This document shows positions 9,144 through 16,978 of a DNA stretch of 64,000 nt, piece after piece (position 1 is the stretch's first letter; each line of letters begins with the position of its first letter). A model generated the notes under the pieces. It was not told the origin of the DNA and did not search any database. It saw only the letters and a list, made by a program, of their open reading frames with translations. This DNA comes from Bacillota bacterium (GTDB lineage: Bacteria; Bacillota; Clostridia; Lachnospirales; Lachnospiraceae). Location of the stretch: the NCBI GenBank assembly GCA_023393095.1, contig JAEWMT010000070.1, positions 1-64,000 of the forward strand, given 5' to 3'. The translations under genes were made by a program, and so were the position numbers.

Positions 9144-9845
9144 ATGGCAAACGAAAAAATTCTGATTGTTGAAGACGATATTGATCTTTCCGGAGTAATG
9201 AAAGATTATCTGGTGAAGGAAGGCTTTGAAGTACGTCAGGCCTTTGGAGGTAAGGCTGGAATAGAGTATGCCGATACTTACCTCCCCTCCTTAATCATCC
9301 TTGATATCATGCTGCCCCAAGTCGATGGTATTGAAGTCTGCAGAAATATCAGACTCCGTTCACATGCCCCTATCATTATTATTTCAGCAAAAAGCTCTGA
9401 TTACGATAAAATTGTCTCCTTAGGTGTCGGCGCAGATGATTACCTTACAAAGCCTTTTTCCTTAATTGAGCTTGTGGCAAGGGTCAAATCCCATCTTCGA
9501 AGATTTACCTCCTTTACCGGAGAACATAATAGCACTTCTATCACACCGGATGTCAAACGCAGCAGCGGAAAACTGATTATAGATTCAAAAAGCTTTACGG
9601 TAACCGCAGGCGAAAAGGATATTTCCTTTACTTCCAAAGAATTTAAACTGCTTGATTATCTTTCCAAACATCCCAACACCGTTTTTTCAAAGGAGCAGCT
9701 AATGGACAGTGTGTGGGGTTTTACTGAATTTATTGATGAGAATACTATAGCTGTATACATAGGCCGGATACGTGAGAAATTAGCCAGGGAGGGTCTTGAT
9801 TATATCAAAACCGTATGGGGAGTGGGGTACAAATGGGAAAGCTGA
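9144..9845 (+). CDS. OmpR-family response regulator
   Basis: A 233-residue protein: receiver domain with the acidic pair Asp11/Asp12, phospho-acceptor Asp54 in 'LIILDIMLPQVDG', and the conserved Lys in 'GADDYLTKPFS', then a C-terminal winged helix ('FTSKEFKLLDYLSKHPNTVFS', 'VYIGRIREKL', 'GVGYKWES'). GAAGGAGG is 12 nt before the ATG. Its 3' end overlaps the kinase gene by 13 bp, so the two are translationally coupled. It presumably regulates the exporter genes just upstream. Confidence 0.93.
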   Translation: MANEKILIVEDDIDLSGVMKDYLVKEGFEVRQAFGGKAGIEYADTYLPSLIILDIMLPQVDGIEVCRNIRLRSHAPIIIISAKSSDYDKIVSLGVGADDYLTKPFSLIELVARVKSHLRRFTSFTGEHNSTSITPDVKRSSGKLIIDSKSFTVTAGEKDISFTSKEFKLLDYLSKHPNTVFSKEQLMDSVWGFTEFIDENTIAVYIGRIREKLAREGLDYIKTVWGVGYKWES

Positions 9846-11233
9846 GAAAAAGGAATTTCAGAATACTTACTGCAATCTTATTATGCTTGCTGCTGCTTTG
9901 CAGCCTATGTGTTTTTTTAATCACTAAAGATGCAAAGCAGTATTTTGATTTCCGTTCAGCGAGAATTGATGTTAATTGGTTTATTACTGATTTAGAGAGC
10001 TCTCTGTCATCGAACAATTCCACTAGTCTTAATAACCTAAAAGCTATTCGCTCATATCCAATCGCTTATATCCTAATTGATTTAGATGGAAATGTTGTCT
10101 GGGCGCAAGGTAATACTATCTATCATACCGGAGAACATTTTCCTCTAAAAGCTTTGTCCGGCATCAATGCGGAGAATGTGGAAAAAGGTATCTATCAATA
10201 CGTCGCTCCCATTCTTATTCATAACAGATTAAGCTGCACCGCCGTCATTAGCCTTCCGGCGAAGGAGTATTTAAAAAAAGACTTCGCATACTACTTATTG
10301 TTAATACCCGCTATACTACTCTTTTTTCTAGGATTATGCCTAGTAATCGGCTTCATACGGCTTATGAAAAACAGTATCTTTGAACCGCTCTCTGCATTGC
10401 ATAAGGCCACCAATAACATTTTACTGGGTGATTTGGAGACTCCGCTGACCTATGATTATGATGATGAGACGGGTATCCTCTGTCATGATTTTGAGGCCAT
10501 GCGTGCGAAGCTTCTCTACAGTAGTAATCATGCCAAGCAGCTTAAGGATAATGAAAAACTGCTTTTAGCCTGTATATCCCACGATCTGAAAACACCACTT
10601 GCTTCTATCTCAGCATATGTTGAGGGAATCATAGAGGAGGTTGTAACTGATAAAGAAGATATTAAGAAATATGCCTATATTGTTATGAATAAAGTAAAAA
10701 TATTATCTAAATTAATCGATGACATTTTGGAGCATTCCAAGACAGAACTGGATGAATTGTCCATTCATCTGGAAGAAGTTTATTCCAAGAAATATTTTAC
10801 CGATATCTTTGCCGATCTTTCAATGGATGTGGCGCATGCCGGCATTGATTTTCAAATCGATGAAATACCTGATTTTCTGATAAATATTGATCCCCAGAGA
10901 ATACGGCAAGTCATCTGCAATATCATATTCAATTCCATAAAGTTTACATCTACCGGAGGTATAATATCGGTAAACTTCTTTACCGACCATAGTTACCAAA
11001 AGGAGGAATTGGTAATTTCGATTAAGGATACCGGCAAAGGGATCGGCGCAGCTGACCTTCCTTTTATCTTCGATAAATTCTATCGCGGAGAAAAAGCGAG
11101 AACATTAAATATCGCTGGTTCTGGTCTAGGTTTAAACATATCCAGATATATAGTCACAAAGCATGGCGGTCATATCGAATGCGACAGTATATTGGATGTT
11201 GGTACTACAATAATGTTTTCTCTGCCGCTTTAA
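9833..11233 (+). CDS. Membrane sensor histidine kinase
   Basis: I choose the ATG at 9833, which has GGAG/GGGG before it and overlaps the regulator's end. The 466-residue kinase has TM1 near residues 10-27, an extracytoplasmic sensor of about 130 residues, TM2 ('LLLIPAILLFFLGLCLVIGF'), a HAMP-like linker, an H-box 'SHDLKTPLASISAYVEGI', N-box 'CNIIFNSIKFT', G1 'DTGKGIG', F-box 'FIFDKFYRGE' and G2 'GSGLGLNISRYIV'. The large extracellular domain separates it from BceS-type kinases, which have almost none, so it may sense its ligand directly. Confidence 0.93.
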   Translation: MGKLRKRNFRILTAILLCLLLLCSLCVFLITKDAKQYFDFRSARIDVNWFITDLESSLSSNNSTSLNNLKAIRSYPIAYILIDLDGNVVWAQGNTIYHTGEHFPLKALSGINAENVEKGIYQYVAPILIHNRLSCTAVISLPAKEYLKKDFAYYLLLIPAILLFFLGLCLVIGFIRLMKNSIFEPLSALHKATNNILLGDLETPLTYDYDDETGILCHDFEAMRAKLLYSSNHAKQLKDNEKLLLACISHDLKTPLASISAYVEGIIEEVVTDKEDIKKYAYIVMNKVKILSKLIDDILEHSKTELDELSIHLEEVYSKKYFTDIFADLSMDVAHAGIDFQIDEIPDFLINIDPQRIRQVICNIIFNSIKFTSTGGIISVNFFTDHSYQKEELVISIKDTGKGIGAADLPFIFDKFYRGEKARTLNIAGSGLGLNISRYIVTKHGGHIECDSILDVGTTIMFSLPL

Positions 11234-11387
11234 AAATATTCATGTATCTAATCAAATTTCGGTTCTCACAAGCATATGATATAGTAACGCTTTTCATGAG
11301 GTAGGTATTTCTTATACCACCTGTATAGATCGATTGAGTTTAATCACAGGTTACTTAACATACTAGATAAATATATATAATACCACA

Positions 11388-11436
11388 AAGGACTGATACA
11401 ACATTGAATATTATGCTGTATCAGTCCTTCATTATT
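11388..11436 (+). terminator. Terminator after the two-component operon
   Basis: AAGGACTGATACA at 11388-11400 pairs perfectly with 11417-11429, followed by a T-rich stretch. It stands between convergent genes and may serve both. The rest of the 309-bp gap (11234-11542) shows nothing else that I can support. Confidence 0.65.
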
Positions 11437-11542
11437 AAAACCGTTTCATGTATTTAAGTATCCCAGTAATTCTGAGACTTTGTATATTGCTTACTTTCGA
11501 TGATGTTTCTATTCTTACTATCTATTAATTTGGATACTCACA

Positions 11543-12373
11543 TCAATAGCTTAAACTTGCAATATAATTTGCTGCTTTTTGCACCATATTCTGATGAACC
11601 TGCTGCACAATATTTGTTCCGTGCGTTCTACTGTTTTTGAAATGAATATCCATATGGCCGCTGATTGCGTTACCCTTTACTGCATCATAGTTGTACCCCC
11701 AGCCATAGCCGTCGCTGCGACCGCTTACATACGCACCCTCGGGTTTATTCTCCAGACCTGCATGCGGCATAGCTGTCATGGAACCTGCTAGTGTATATAG
11801 ACCTATGCGAACTATAACTGCTCTTCTTTCCCAGCTAAAGCCACCCCATATTTGTTTCATTATTTCTGTATCTTTCACTGTAAGGGTTTCAACATCTGCA
11901 TGGTTTGTTCCATAGGTTCTTTTTACTTCAAATGATTTACCGGTATTCACATCTGTTACAGTAGCATTTATTCCTCTTCCCCAAATATTTCTTACCTGAG
12001 TAAACCAGTCCATAGCACCACTGTTTTCTGGAGTTAATGTCGGTGTAAGATTTATTGCAGGTTTTGTAAAGGAAGTTAACGGTGATACTGGATATAAAAA
12101 GCTTTTTGTTATCTTGCCATATATTCCATCCACCGAGATACCTTTATCTCTCTGGTATCTCTTTACCGCTGACGCAGTAATACTTCCGTAATAACCTGTC
12201 GCCTTTGGATATGTAAAATAGCCTAATGTCTTCAAGGTTGTCTGAACATTCTTAACCTCGGTACCTCTGGAACCAACCTTAAGTAATGTGGAAGCATATG
12301 TAGTTACAGGTGCAAAAGCCATAATAGTTGCCATACAAACAGCAGCAATTTTCATAATATATTTATTTCCCAT
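11543..12373 (-). CDS. Secreted peptidoglycan-binding protein with uncharacterised C-terminal domain
   Basis: The 276-residue product has a signal peptide (about residues 1-27, ending 'PVTTYAS') and a PG_binding_1 domain ('LKVGSRGTEVKNVQTTLKTLGYF', 'VKRYQRDKGISVDGIYGKIT', about 32-90). A proline-rich linker leads to a C-terminal domain (about 115-276) with 'RRTYGTNHADVE'-like, 'MTAMPHAGLENKPEG' and 'SGHMDIHFKNSRTHGT' motifs. The His/Asp/His pattern hints at a metal-dependent wall enzyme, but I cannot assign one. AGGAGA precedes the ATG. It probably acts in the cell wall or spore cortex. Confidence 0.75.
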   Translation of the reverse strand: MGNKYIMKIAAVCMATIMAFAPVTTYASTLLKVGSRGTEVKNVQTTLKTLGYFTYPKATGYYGSITASAVKRYQRDKGISVDGIYGKITKSFLYPVSPLTSFTKPAINLTPTLTPENSGAMDWFTQVRNIWGRGINATVTDVNTGKSFEVKRTYGTNHADVETLTVKDTEIMKQIWGGFSWERRAVIVRIGLYTLAGSMTAMPHAGLENKPEGAYVSGRSDGYGWGYNYDAVKGNAISGHMDIHFKNSRTHGTNIVQQVHQNMVQKAANYIASLSY

Positions 12374-12533
12374 ATTCCGTCTCCTAACACAAGTTGTATT
12401 TCTGTCATGGGTTAATTATATTACGTAATTGTTAAATTGTCAACATTATATTTAATATTTAAGCAACATATTGTTTATATCTTTGTAACATTTACCACCT
12501 CAGGAACTGTTTTCCTGTAGGACTGAAATTAAA

Positions 12534-12593
12534 AAAGGCTGCCCGTCATCACTCTCTGCACTATTACAGAACAGAGTATCACTGGACAGCCTG
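12534..12593 (-). terminator. Terminator of the MarR gene
   Basis: Read on the minus strand, an imperfect long stem (12572-12592 with 12536-12558) is followed by TTTTTT at 12531-12536. It lies about 35 bp past the MarR stop. Confidence 0.65.
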
Positions 12594-12626
12594 CTAAAAA
12601 TCAAGACTAATATCTTTTACTTAATA

Positions 12627-13046
12627 TTATAGCATATTATTAATTTTGCAAAGCAACTCATCTAGCTTTTCAATTTCATCTTCGGTGAATTTTTCATATA
12701 TTTTTTGTAAAAATTCTATATTTGAAGAAGAATTAATTCCATAGTTTTCAAAAAATTTATCGGTTACTTCAAGAAAATATTCTCTTCTATCTTCCTGTGA
12801 CAATATTTTCCTAATGTATCCCTTTTCAATTAGATTACTTATCCGGTAAGTCGCATTCGGTTGAGAGATTTTAACGTAATTTGCGAATTGACGAACTGTT
12901 GGTCTATTCATAAGAAATATTGATTCAATGCAATAAGAATCGGTCGGGCTTAATCCATCCTTATCTTTATTTACATTAAAAAATAGGTTTTTACAATAAT
13001 TATTACGAAATTTAAAATATAGTTTTTCTAACTCTTTATCAATCAT
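12627..13046 (-). CDS. MarR-family transcriptional regulator
   Basis: AGGAG placed 8 nt upstream favours the ATG at 13046 over the one at 13064. The 139-residue protein has the MarR layout: N-terminal helix, helix-turn-helix 'RPTVRQFANYVKISQPNATYRISNLIEKGYI', and wing 'RKILSQEDRREYFLEVTDKF'. The recognition segment 'SQPNATYRISNL' matches the family's DNA-reading helix. It stands alone on the minus strand, with panBCD divergent but more than 500 bp away, so its target is unknown. Confidence 0.88.
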   Translation of the reverse strand: MIDKELEKLYFKFRNNYCKNLFFNVNKDKDGLSPTDSYCIESIFLMNRPTVRQFANYVKISQPNATYRISNLIEKGYIRKILSQEDRREYFLEVTDKFFENYGINSSSNIEFLQKIYEKFTEDEIEKLDELLCKINNML

Positions 13047-13280
13047 ATCATTAGCTCCTGTCATATAATTTTGTCATTAAATATGTTAAAAATTAAGTAA
13101 TTAAAGTTATTATTATTACTATTTTATGATTTATTATATACTTTATTGATATTGAAATCAATTATTAATAAGCTAATTTTAAAAAAACATTCATCATAGG
13201 TCTCTTACGAGGAATGTGTAACCACAAGCAGACTCTGTATGCAATGATATAATTTAGAATACAAGAGCTATAGTAAAATC

Positions 13281-13310
13281 CTTGCAATTATGATATTCAT
13301 GTAATATAAT
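13281..13310 (+). promoter_or_regulatory. Promoter of panBCD
   Basis: TTGCAA at 13281-13286 and TATAAT at 13305-13310 are separated by 18 bp. The predicted start near 13317 lies inside the operator palindrome at 13314-13331 and gives an unusually long leader of roughly 300 nt before panB. Confidence 0.65.
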
Positions 13311-13313
13311 ATT

Positions 13314-13331
13314 TATGACACAAGTGTCATA
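13314..13331. promoter_or_regulatory. Operator at the pan promoter, same motif as at the TetR promoter
   Basis: TATGAC-ACAAGT-GTCATA, within a perfect 24-bp palindrome (13311-13334), covers the start site directly after the -10 box. Arms and spacing are identical to the site at 15771-15788 in front of the TetR gene. Confidence 0.75.
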
Positions 13332-13443
13332 AATGGTGAGCACACGACAGTATCTTATATGAACTGTACATTGTGTAAGCCTCATTAAGTTTATTAGTAC
13401 GGGAAGGTTTGCAATTTACAATCTGCTTTGATCCTGTGGGACA

Positions 13444-13484
13444 AAGACTATTATCAATCATTTATGTGAAATGATGTCTTTTTT
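13444..13484 (+). terminator. Terminator within the panBCD leader
   Basis: AAAGAC...ATCATTT-ATGTG-AAATGAT-GTCTTT followed by six T (13479-13484) is a bulged intrinsic terminator between the pan promoter and panB. It would cut transcription unless it is prevented. Confidence 0.6.
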
Positions 13485-13539
13485 GTCTGCAAGGGATACT
13501 GTTCTAAATTCTAGAACAACCACCAGATAAAAAAGACAT
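13474..13539 (+). promoter_or_regulatory. Alternative hairpin competing with the pan leader terminator
   Basis: 13474-13487 (ATGTCTTTTTTGTC) can pair along all 14 positions with 13526-13539 (GATAAAAAAGACAT; one G-U pair). A nested hairpin TGTTCTA/TAGAACA lies at 13500-13518. The 5' arm includes the terminator's T-tract and the outer stem strand, so the two structures exclude one another. Confidence 0.45.
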
Positions 13540-13624
13540 TTTTGTTTTCTATTCAACATTAACTTTGATAATGAATAGGCAAGAAGCAGAAAAATTCATG
13601 AATTTGTTGAAAGGAAGTGGAGAC

Positions 13625-14458
13625 TTGAACAGTAAATTTACGACACATTCATTTTTAGAGGCAAAACAAAAAAAGGATAAAATCAGCATGCTGACAGCCT
13701 ATGATTATTCCATGGCGCAAATTATCGACGGTAGTGGCATTGATGCTATTCTTGTCGGTGATTCCCTTGGTATGGTTATGCAAGGGCATGACTCAACTCT
13801 GGACGTGACGATGGATGATATGATTTATCATTGTCAATGTGTAGCTCGGGGTGTTAAAAATGCGCTATTGATTGGCGATATGCCGTTTTTATCCTATCAG
13901 ATTAGTACGAAAGAAGCTGTCCGTAATGCTGGTCGATTCGTTCAGGAGGGCAAGGTAGGTGCCGTAAAACTAGAAGGCGGGAGGGATATGACTGGGTCTG
14001 TAAAAGCAATTGTACGCGCACAGATTCCAGTAATGGGACATATCGGGCTTACTCCCCAATCCATCAATATTTTTGGTGGATTTAAGGTACAAGGAAAAGA
14101 AGAAGAGAAAGCTAAAGCTCTAATCGAGGATGCACTTGCATTAGAGGAAGCGGGTGTTTTTAGTATTGTCCTTGAAGCAATTCCTGAAGAACTCGCAAGA
14201 ATCATTACCGAAAAAGTTAGTGTACCAACCATAGGGATTGGCGCCGGACGTTATTGTGACGGTCAAGTCTTGGTTATTAATGATATTCTCGGCATGTATT
14301 CCGATTTTACCCCCAAGTTTGTAAAGCAATATGCTCATCTGAAAGAGAATATAACAGACGCCATTGGTGAATATATTCAGGATGTTAAGTTACAGAGGTT
14401 TCCTGAAAATAAACATACCTTTGCTATCAATGAATCTGTTCTGGATAAGCTATATTGA
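13625..14458 (+). CDS. panB: 3-methyl-2-oxobutanoate hydroxymethyltransferase
   Basis: PanB makes ketopantoate from alpha-ketoisovalerate and methylene-tetrahydrofolate, the first step of pantothenate synthesis. Motifs: 'KISMLTAYDYSMAQIIDGSGID', 'ILVGDSLGMVMQGHDSTLDVT' (Mg-binding Asp), 'VKLEGG', 'PVMGHIGLTPQS' and 'IGIGAGRYCDGQVLVINDILGM'. I prefer the TTG at 13625 (AAGGA 9 nt upstream), which gives 277 residues, the usual length. In-frame ATGs at 13571 and 13598 would add an atypical N-terminal extension and have poor sites. It is followed by panC after 26 bp. Confidence 0.9.
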   Translation: MNSKFTTHSFLEAKQKKDKISMLTAYDYSMAQIIDGSGIDAILVGDSLGMVMQGHDSTLDVTMDDMIYHCQCVARGVKNALLIGDMPFLSYQISTKEAVRNAGRFVQEGKVGAVKLEGGRDMTGSVKAIVRAQIPVMGHIGLTPQSINIFGGFKVQGKEEEKAKALIEDALALEEAGVFSIVLEAIPEELARIITEKVSVPTIGIGAGRYCDGQVLVINDILGMYSDFTPKFVKQYAHLKENITDAIGEYIQDVKLQRFPENKHTFAINESVLDKLY

Positions 14459-14484
14459 TTAATTAGAGAAAGGATTTTTTCATT

Positions 14485-15357
14485 ATGAGTTTAATAAAAA
14501 CAATCAGAGAGTTGAATGACTGGCTTGAAAGCCATGATCGTAAAAATAAAACGTTGGGGTTTGTACCCACAATGGGGTATCTTCATGATGGGCATGTGTC
14601 GTTGATTAAAAAAGCGAGAGCTCATAACGATTTGGTAGTTGTCAGCATTTTTGTGAACCCTATTCAATTCGGCCCGGGTGAAGATTACGAAAAATATCCG
14701 AGAGACATCGAACGTGATTATAGACTTGCACGGGAATCTGGTGCGGATGTTGTATTTAATCCAGAAGCAAATGAAATCTATGCTCCCAGTTTCTCTACAG
14801 AAGTTGAGGTAAAAGGTGATCTGACAAAAAAACTCTGTGGAGCATCCCGCCCCATCCATTTCAAAGGGGTTACTACGGTGGTAAATATTTTATTCAATAT
14901 TGTTAAGCCGGATCAGGCATATTTCGGTCAGAAGGACGCGCAACAGGCGATCGTTATCAAAAAGATGGTGCGTGATCTTCATATCCCGGTGGAGATTATT
15001 GTTTGCCCTATCATACGAGAAAAGGATGGCCTCGCTATGAGTTCGAGAAACCTCTATTTAAACGTAGAAGAACGAATACAGGCTCTTGCCCTAAATCGCG
15101 GCTTGCAAAAGGCTAGTGAATACTTCAAGTCCGGTGCCTTCGATTGCAATCTTGTGGATAAACTAATTCATCTAATTCGACAGGAAATCCAACAAGAGCC
15201 ACTTGCGAAAATTGAGTACATTGAGGTCTTGGATGGGGTAACGCTTGAAAATATAAAGTATATTGAGCCGACGCACACAGCTTTGGTGGCTATTGCTGCA
15301 AAGTTTGGTAATACAAGGTTGATTGATAATACGATACTAAGTTCAGAAGGAGTTTAA
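14485..15357 (+). CDS. panC: Pantothenate synthetase (pantoate-beta-alanine ligase)
   Basis: A 290-residue PanC, which joins pantoate and beta-alanine through a pantoyl-adenylate. Seen: 'VPTMGYLHDGHVSLIKKAR' (the HxGH nucleotidyltransferase signature as HDGH), 'VSIFVNPIQFGPGEDYEKYPR', 'FGQKDAQQ', and the KMSKS-like 'IREKDGLAMSSRNLYL'. Length is normal. AGAAAGGA precedes the ATG, and its stop is one base from panD's ATG, so the two are coupled. Confidence 0.96.
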   Translation: MSLIKTIRELNDWLESHDRKNKTLGFVPTMGYLHDGHVSLIKKARAHNDLVVVSIFVNPIQFGPGEDYEKYPRDIERDYRLARESGADVVFNPEANEIYAPSFSTEVEVKGDLTKKLCGASRPIHFKGVTTVVNILFNIVKPDQAYFGQKDAQQAIVIKKMVRDLHIPVEIIVCPIIREKDGLAMSSRNLYLNVEERIQALALNRGLQKASEYFKSGAFDCNLVDKLIHLIRQEIQQEPLAKIEYIEVLDGVTLENIKYIEPTHTALVAIAAKFGNTRLIDNTILSSEGV

Positions 15358-15358
15358 T

Positions 15359-15724
15359 ATGATTCTAACATTACTAAAATCAAAAATACATCGCGCTACG
15401 GTGACACAGGCGGAGCTTGATTACGTCGGGAGTATAACCATTGATAAAAAGTTAATGGATGCTGCTGGAATAGTAGAATTTGAGCAGGTACATATCGCCG
15501 ATATTGACAACGGGAACAGGCTTGTTACCTACGCACTCGCTGGCAAGGAAGGAAGCGGAACAATTTGTATCAACGGAGCAGGAGCAAAACTCGTCAGTTG
15601 TGGCGATAAGATCATTATTATGTCTTACTGTCAGTTAGCGGAGGATGTCACAAAGAATTATAAACCTACCGTGGTTTTTGTGGACTGCAATAATGTCGAA
15701 TGTGATAAAGAAAATTGTATTTAA
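15359..15724 (+). CDS. panD: Aspartate 1-decarboxylase proenzyme
   Basis: PanD decarboxylates aspartate to beta-alanine. It is made as a proenzyme and self-cleaves between Gly24 and Ser25 ('YVGSITID') to generate the pyruvoyl group. Other family motifs: 'LLKSKIHRATVTQAEL', 'NGNRLVTYALAG', 'INGAGAKLVSCGDKIIIMSY'. At 121 residues the length is typical; the Cys-rich tail ('DCNNVECDKENCI') is unusual. AGAAGGAG lies inside the end of panC. With panB and panC the whole branch to pantothenate is present except ketopantoate reductase. Confidence 0.96.
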   Translation: MILTLLKSKIHRATVTQAELDYVGSITIDKKLMDAAGIVEFEQVHIADIDNGNRLVTYALAGKEGSGTICINGAGAKLVSCGDKIIIMSYCQLAEDVTKNYKPTVVFVDCNNVECDKENCI

Positions 15725-15763
15725 CATTTCAGCCTACGATGACACGAGGTGTTTTCAGCCGAA

Positions 15764-15792
15764 TTGACATTATGACTGTTGAGTCATATACT
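15764..15792 (+). promoter_or_regulatory. Promoter of the TetR gene behind panD
   Basis: TTGACA at 15764-15769, a 17-bp spacer, and TATACT at 15787-15792. The spacer is almost filled by the palindromic operator, a position expected to block RNA polymerase. Confidence 0.75.
15771..15788. promoter_or_regulatory. TetR operator, TATGAC-N6-GTCATA
   Basis: TATGAC-TGTTGA-GTCATA, a perfect 6-6-6 palindrome between -35 and -10 of the TetR gene. The same half-sites and spacing occur at the panBCD start site. Confidence 0.75.
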
Positions 15793-15826
15793 TCTGGTTG
15801 AATTGAAGTGAAAGGTAGAAGCCGAT

Positions 15827-16408
15827 ATGACAGCAAAATCCATCAAAAAAAGAAAATATATTTTAAGTTGCGCTGAGCGAGTTTTTATTCGGGATGGTTT
15901 TAACGGAGTCACCATGAAGGATATTATTGAGGAATGTAAAATTAGCCGTGGCGGCTTGTACATTTATTTTTCTTCTGTCGATGATATTTTTTTAGCGGTT
16001 ATCAAAGAACATAATAAAGATAAACTTGAACAAATACAGTCAAATGTCCATTCCGGTAAAAGTTTTAAGGAGCTTTTGGATGACTATTTTTCGTATAACA
16101 AAAATAGACTTTTACACATGGATCAAAGTTTGCTAACAGCCACATTTGAATTCTTTTTATCCCATAAGAAAGAGTTTAATAAGAATTTTTTTTACACACA
16201 GTTTTATAACTCTAAAAAGATTATTTTAGAAATATTAAACTTCGGTGTGGATCAAAATGAAATTTCAAATGAGGATATTGATCTCCTATCAGAAAATATC
16301 ATGTTTCTTATTGAAGGTATCAGTACACTTGCAATGTCTAGCGGGGTTACAGAAGAGCTTATTGATAAACAGATTGATTTTATCAAAAGGCAGATTTATA
16401 AGAATTGA
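15827..16408 (+). CDS. TetR-family regulator, likely of panBCD
   Basis: A 193-residue TetR: 'KKRKYILSCAERVFIRDGFNGVTMKDIIEECKISRGGLYIYFSSVDDIFLAVI' across the helix-turn-helix is split as 'FNGVTMKDIIEECKIS' plus 'RGGLYIYFSSVDDIF', followed by an all-helical ligand domain resembling that of YcdC/BetI-like members ('LLTATFEFFLSHKKEF'). AAAGG lies upstream of the ATG. It has its own promoter with an operator that also occurs at the pan promoter, so autoregulation and control of panBCD are inferred. The ligand is unknown; pantothenate, CoA or acyl-CoA are natural guesses. Confidence 0.88.
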   Translation: MTAKSIKKRKYILSCAERVFIRDGFNGVTMKDIIEECKISRGGLYIYFSSVDDIFLAVIKEHNKDKLEQIQSNVHSGKSFKELLDDYFSYNKNRLLHMDQSLLTATFEFFLSHKKEFNKNFFYTQFYNSKKIILEILNFGVDQNEISNEDIDLLSENIMFLIEGISTLAMSSGVTEELIDKQIDFIKRQIYKN

Positions 16409-16453
16409 AGCCCCTGAACTTGTAATATTTCTACCCATTCTACTTTGTCCATT

Positions 16454-16657
16454 GTTACAATTCAGGCTAGTCAGAAATTCGGCTGGATGGTTTGTGTCTA
16501 TGTTTCCGAACGGAAACGCTCTCGCTTAGTTGCATTACGTAGCCGGTACATAAGGCTCTAAAATACAGAGCCTAAATACCGACGAATGCAAATATTCCTT
16601 TTCGAAAACATAGACAAAAACAATTCAGCCGAATTTCTGGCTATGCTAAACTGTTAC
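16454..16657. mobile_element. MITE-like element, copy A
   Basis: About 204 bp, non-coding, with imperfect terminal inverted repeats of about 55 bp (left from GTTACAATTCAGG, right ending CTAAACTGTTAC) and a central hairpin GGCTCT-AAAATAC-AGAGCC. It matches the element at 34617-34831 along its full length in the opposite orientation. TTCTACTT occurs at 16438-16445 and 16658-16665, possibly a decayed target duplication, but seven or eight extra bases separate the left copy from the tip. Confidence 0.8.
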
Positions 16658-16686
16658 TTCTACTTTCATTCTCATATAGTGATAAT

Positions 16687-16715
16687 TTGACACTCAGCAA
16701 GCAATATGGTAGAAT
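16687..16715 (+). promoter_or_regulatory. Promoter of the leader peptide and MutS2-like gene
   Basis: TTGACA at 16687-16692, exactly 17 bp, then TAGAAT at 16710-16715. Transcription should begin near 16722 and give a 5' leader of about 350 nt before the ATG at 17074. Confidence 0.8.
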
Positions 16716-16772
16716 ATCACATGTAAGATAATTCATATGTATTAAATGGTATGAAATGAAAGGATGGTTTTG

Positions 16773-16811
16773 ATGTCGGTATTAACTGTAAGTGAGGTTT
16801 GTGCTAACTAG
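16773..16811 (+). CDS. 12-residue leader peptide MSVLTVSEVCAN
   Basis: ATG at 16773, 12 sense codons, TAG at 16809. AAAGGA at 16759-16764 gives ideal 8-nt spacing. The last codons form one side of the perfect hairpin GTGCTA-AC-TAGCAC (16801-16814), and a terminator follows within 20 nt. This is the layout of translation-controlled attenuators of ribosome-targeting antibiotic resistance genes. The peptide also resembles the first residues of ABC-F ATPases ('MSxLTV...'), which is my recollection of the family and not a search result. Confidence 0.65.
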   Translation: MSVLTVSEVCAN

Positions 16812-16828
16812 CACGAATTAAATAAGTT

Positions 16829-16855
16829 TGGGTGCACTAAGTGAACCTTTTTTTG
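16829..16855 (+). terminator. First terminator/attenuator in the MutS2-like leader
   Basis: GGTGCAC-TAA-GTGAACC (one mismatch) at 16831-16847 is followed by seven T. Upstream AGGTT (16795-16799) can add an outer stem with AACCT. GCAC at 16811-16814 can pair with GTGC at 16832-16835, giving an alternative fold if ribosomes occupy the leader ORF. Confidence 0.6.
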
Positions 16856-16947
16856 TTGTGCCCAGCTTTCTGCCTTTACAGTAAATACTCAAAGCTGTCT
16901 TGATAGATTAGGATAAAACCGTGTATACGTTTTTTCTGAATGACAAG

Positions 16948-16978
16948 GCATAATAGGTATCTCCTGTTATGCTTTTTT
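16948..16978 (+). terminator. Second terminator in the MutS2-like leader
   Basis: GCATAATAGG at 16948-16957 pairs with CCTGTTATGC at 16963-16972 (one mismatch), followed by six T. A third stem, TGCCCACA (16997-17004) with TGTGGGCA (17041-17048), closes just before the ribosome site. Confidence 0.65.

Noticed and set aside
13565..13624. Upstream starts for panB (TTG 13565, ATG 13571, ATG 13598)
   Set aside because: They add 9-20 residues not seen in PanB proteins and have weak ribosome sites. Not fully excluded.
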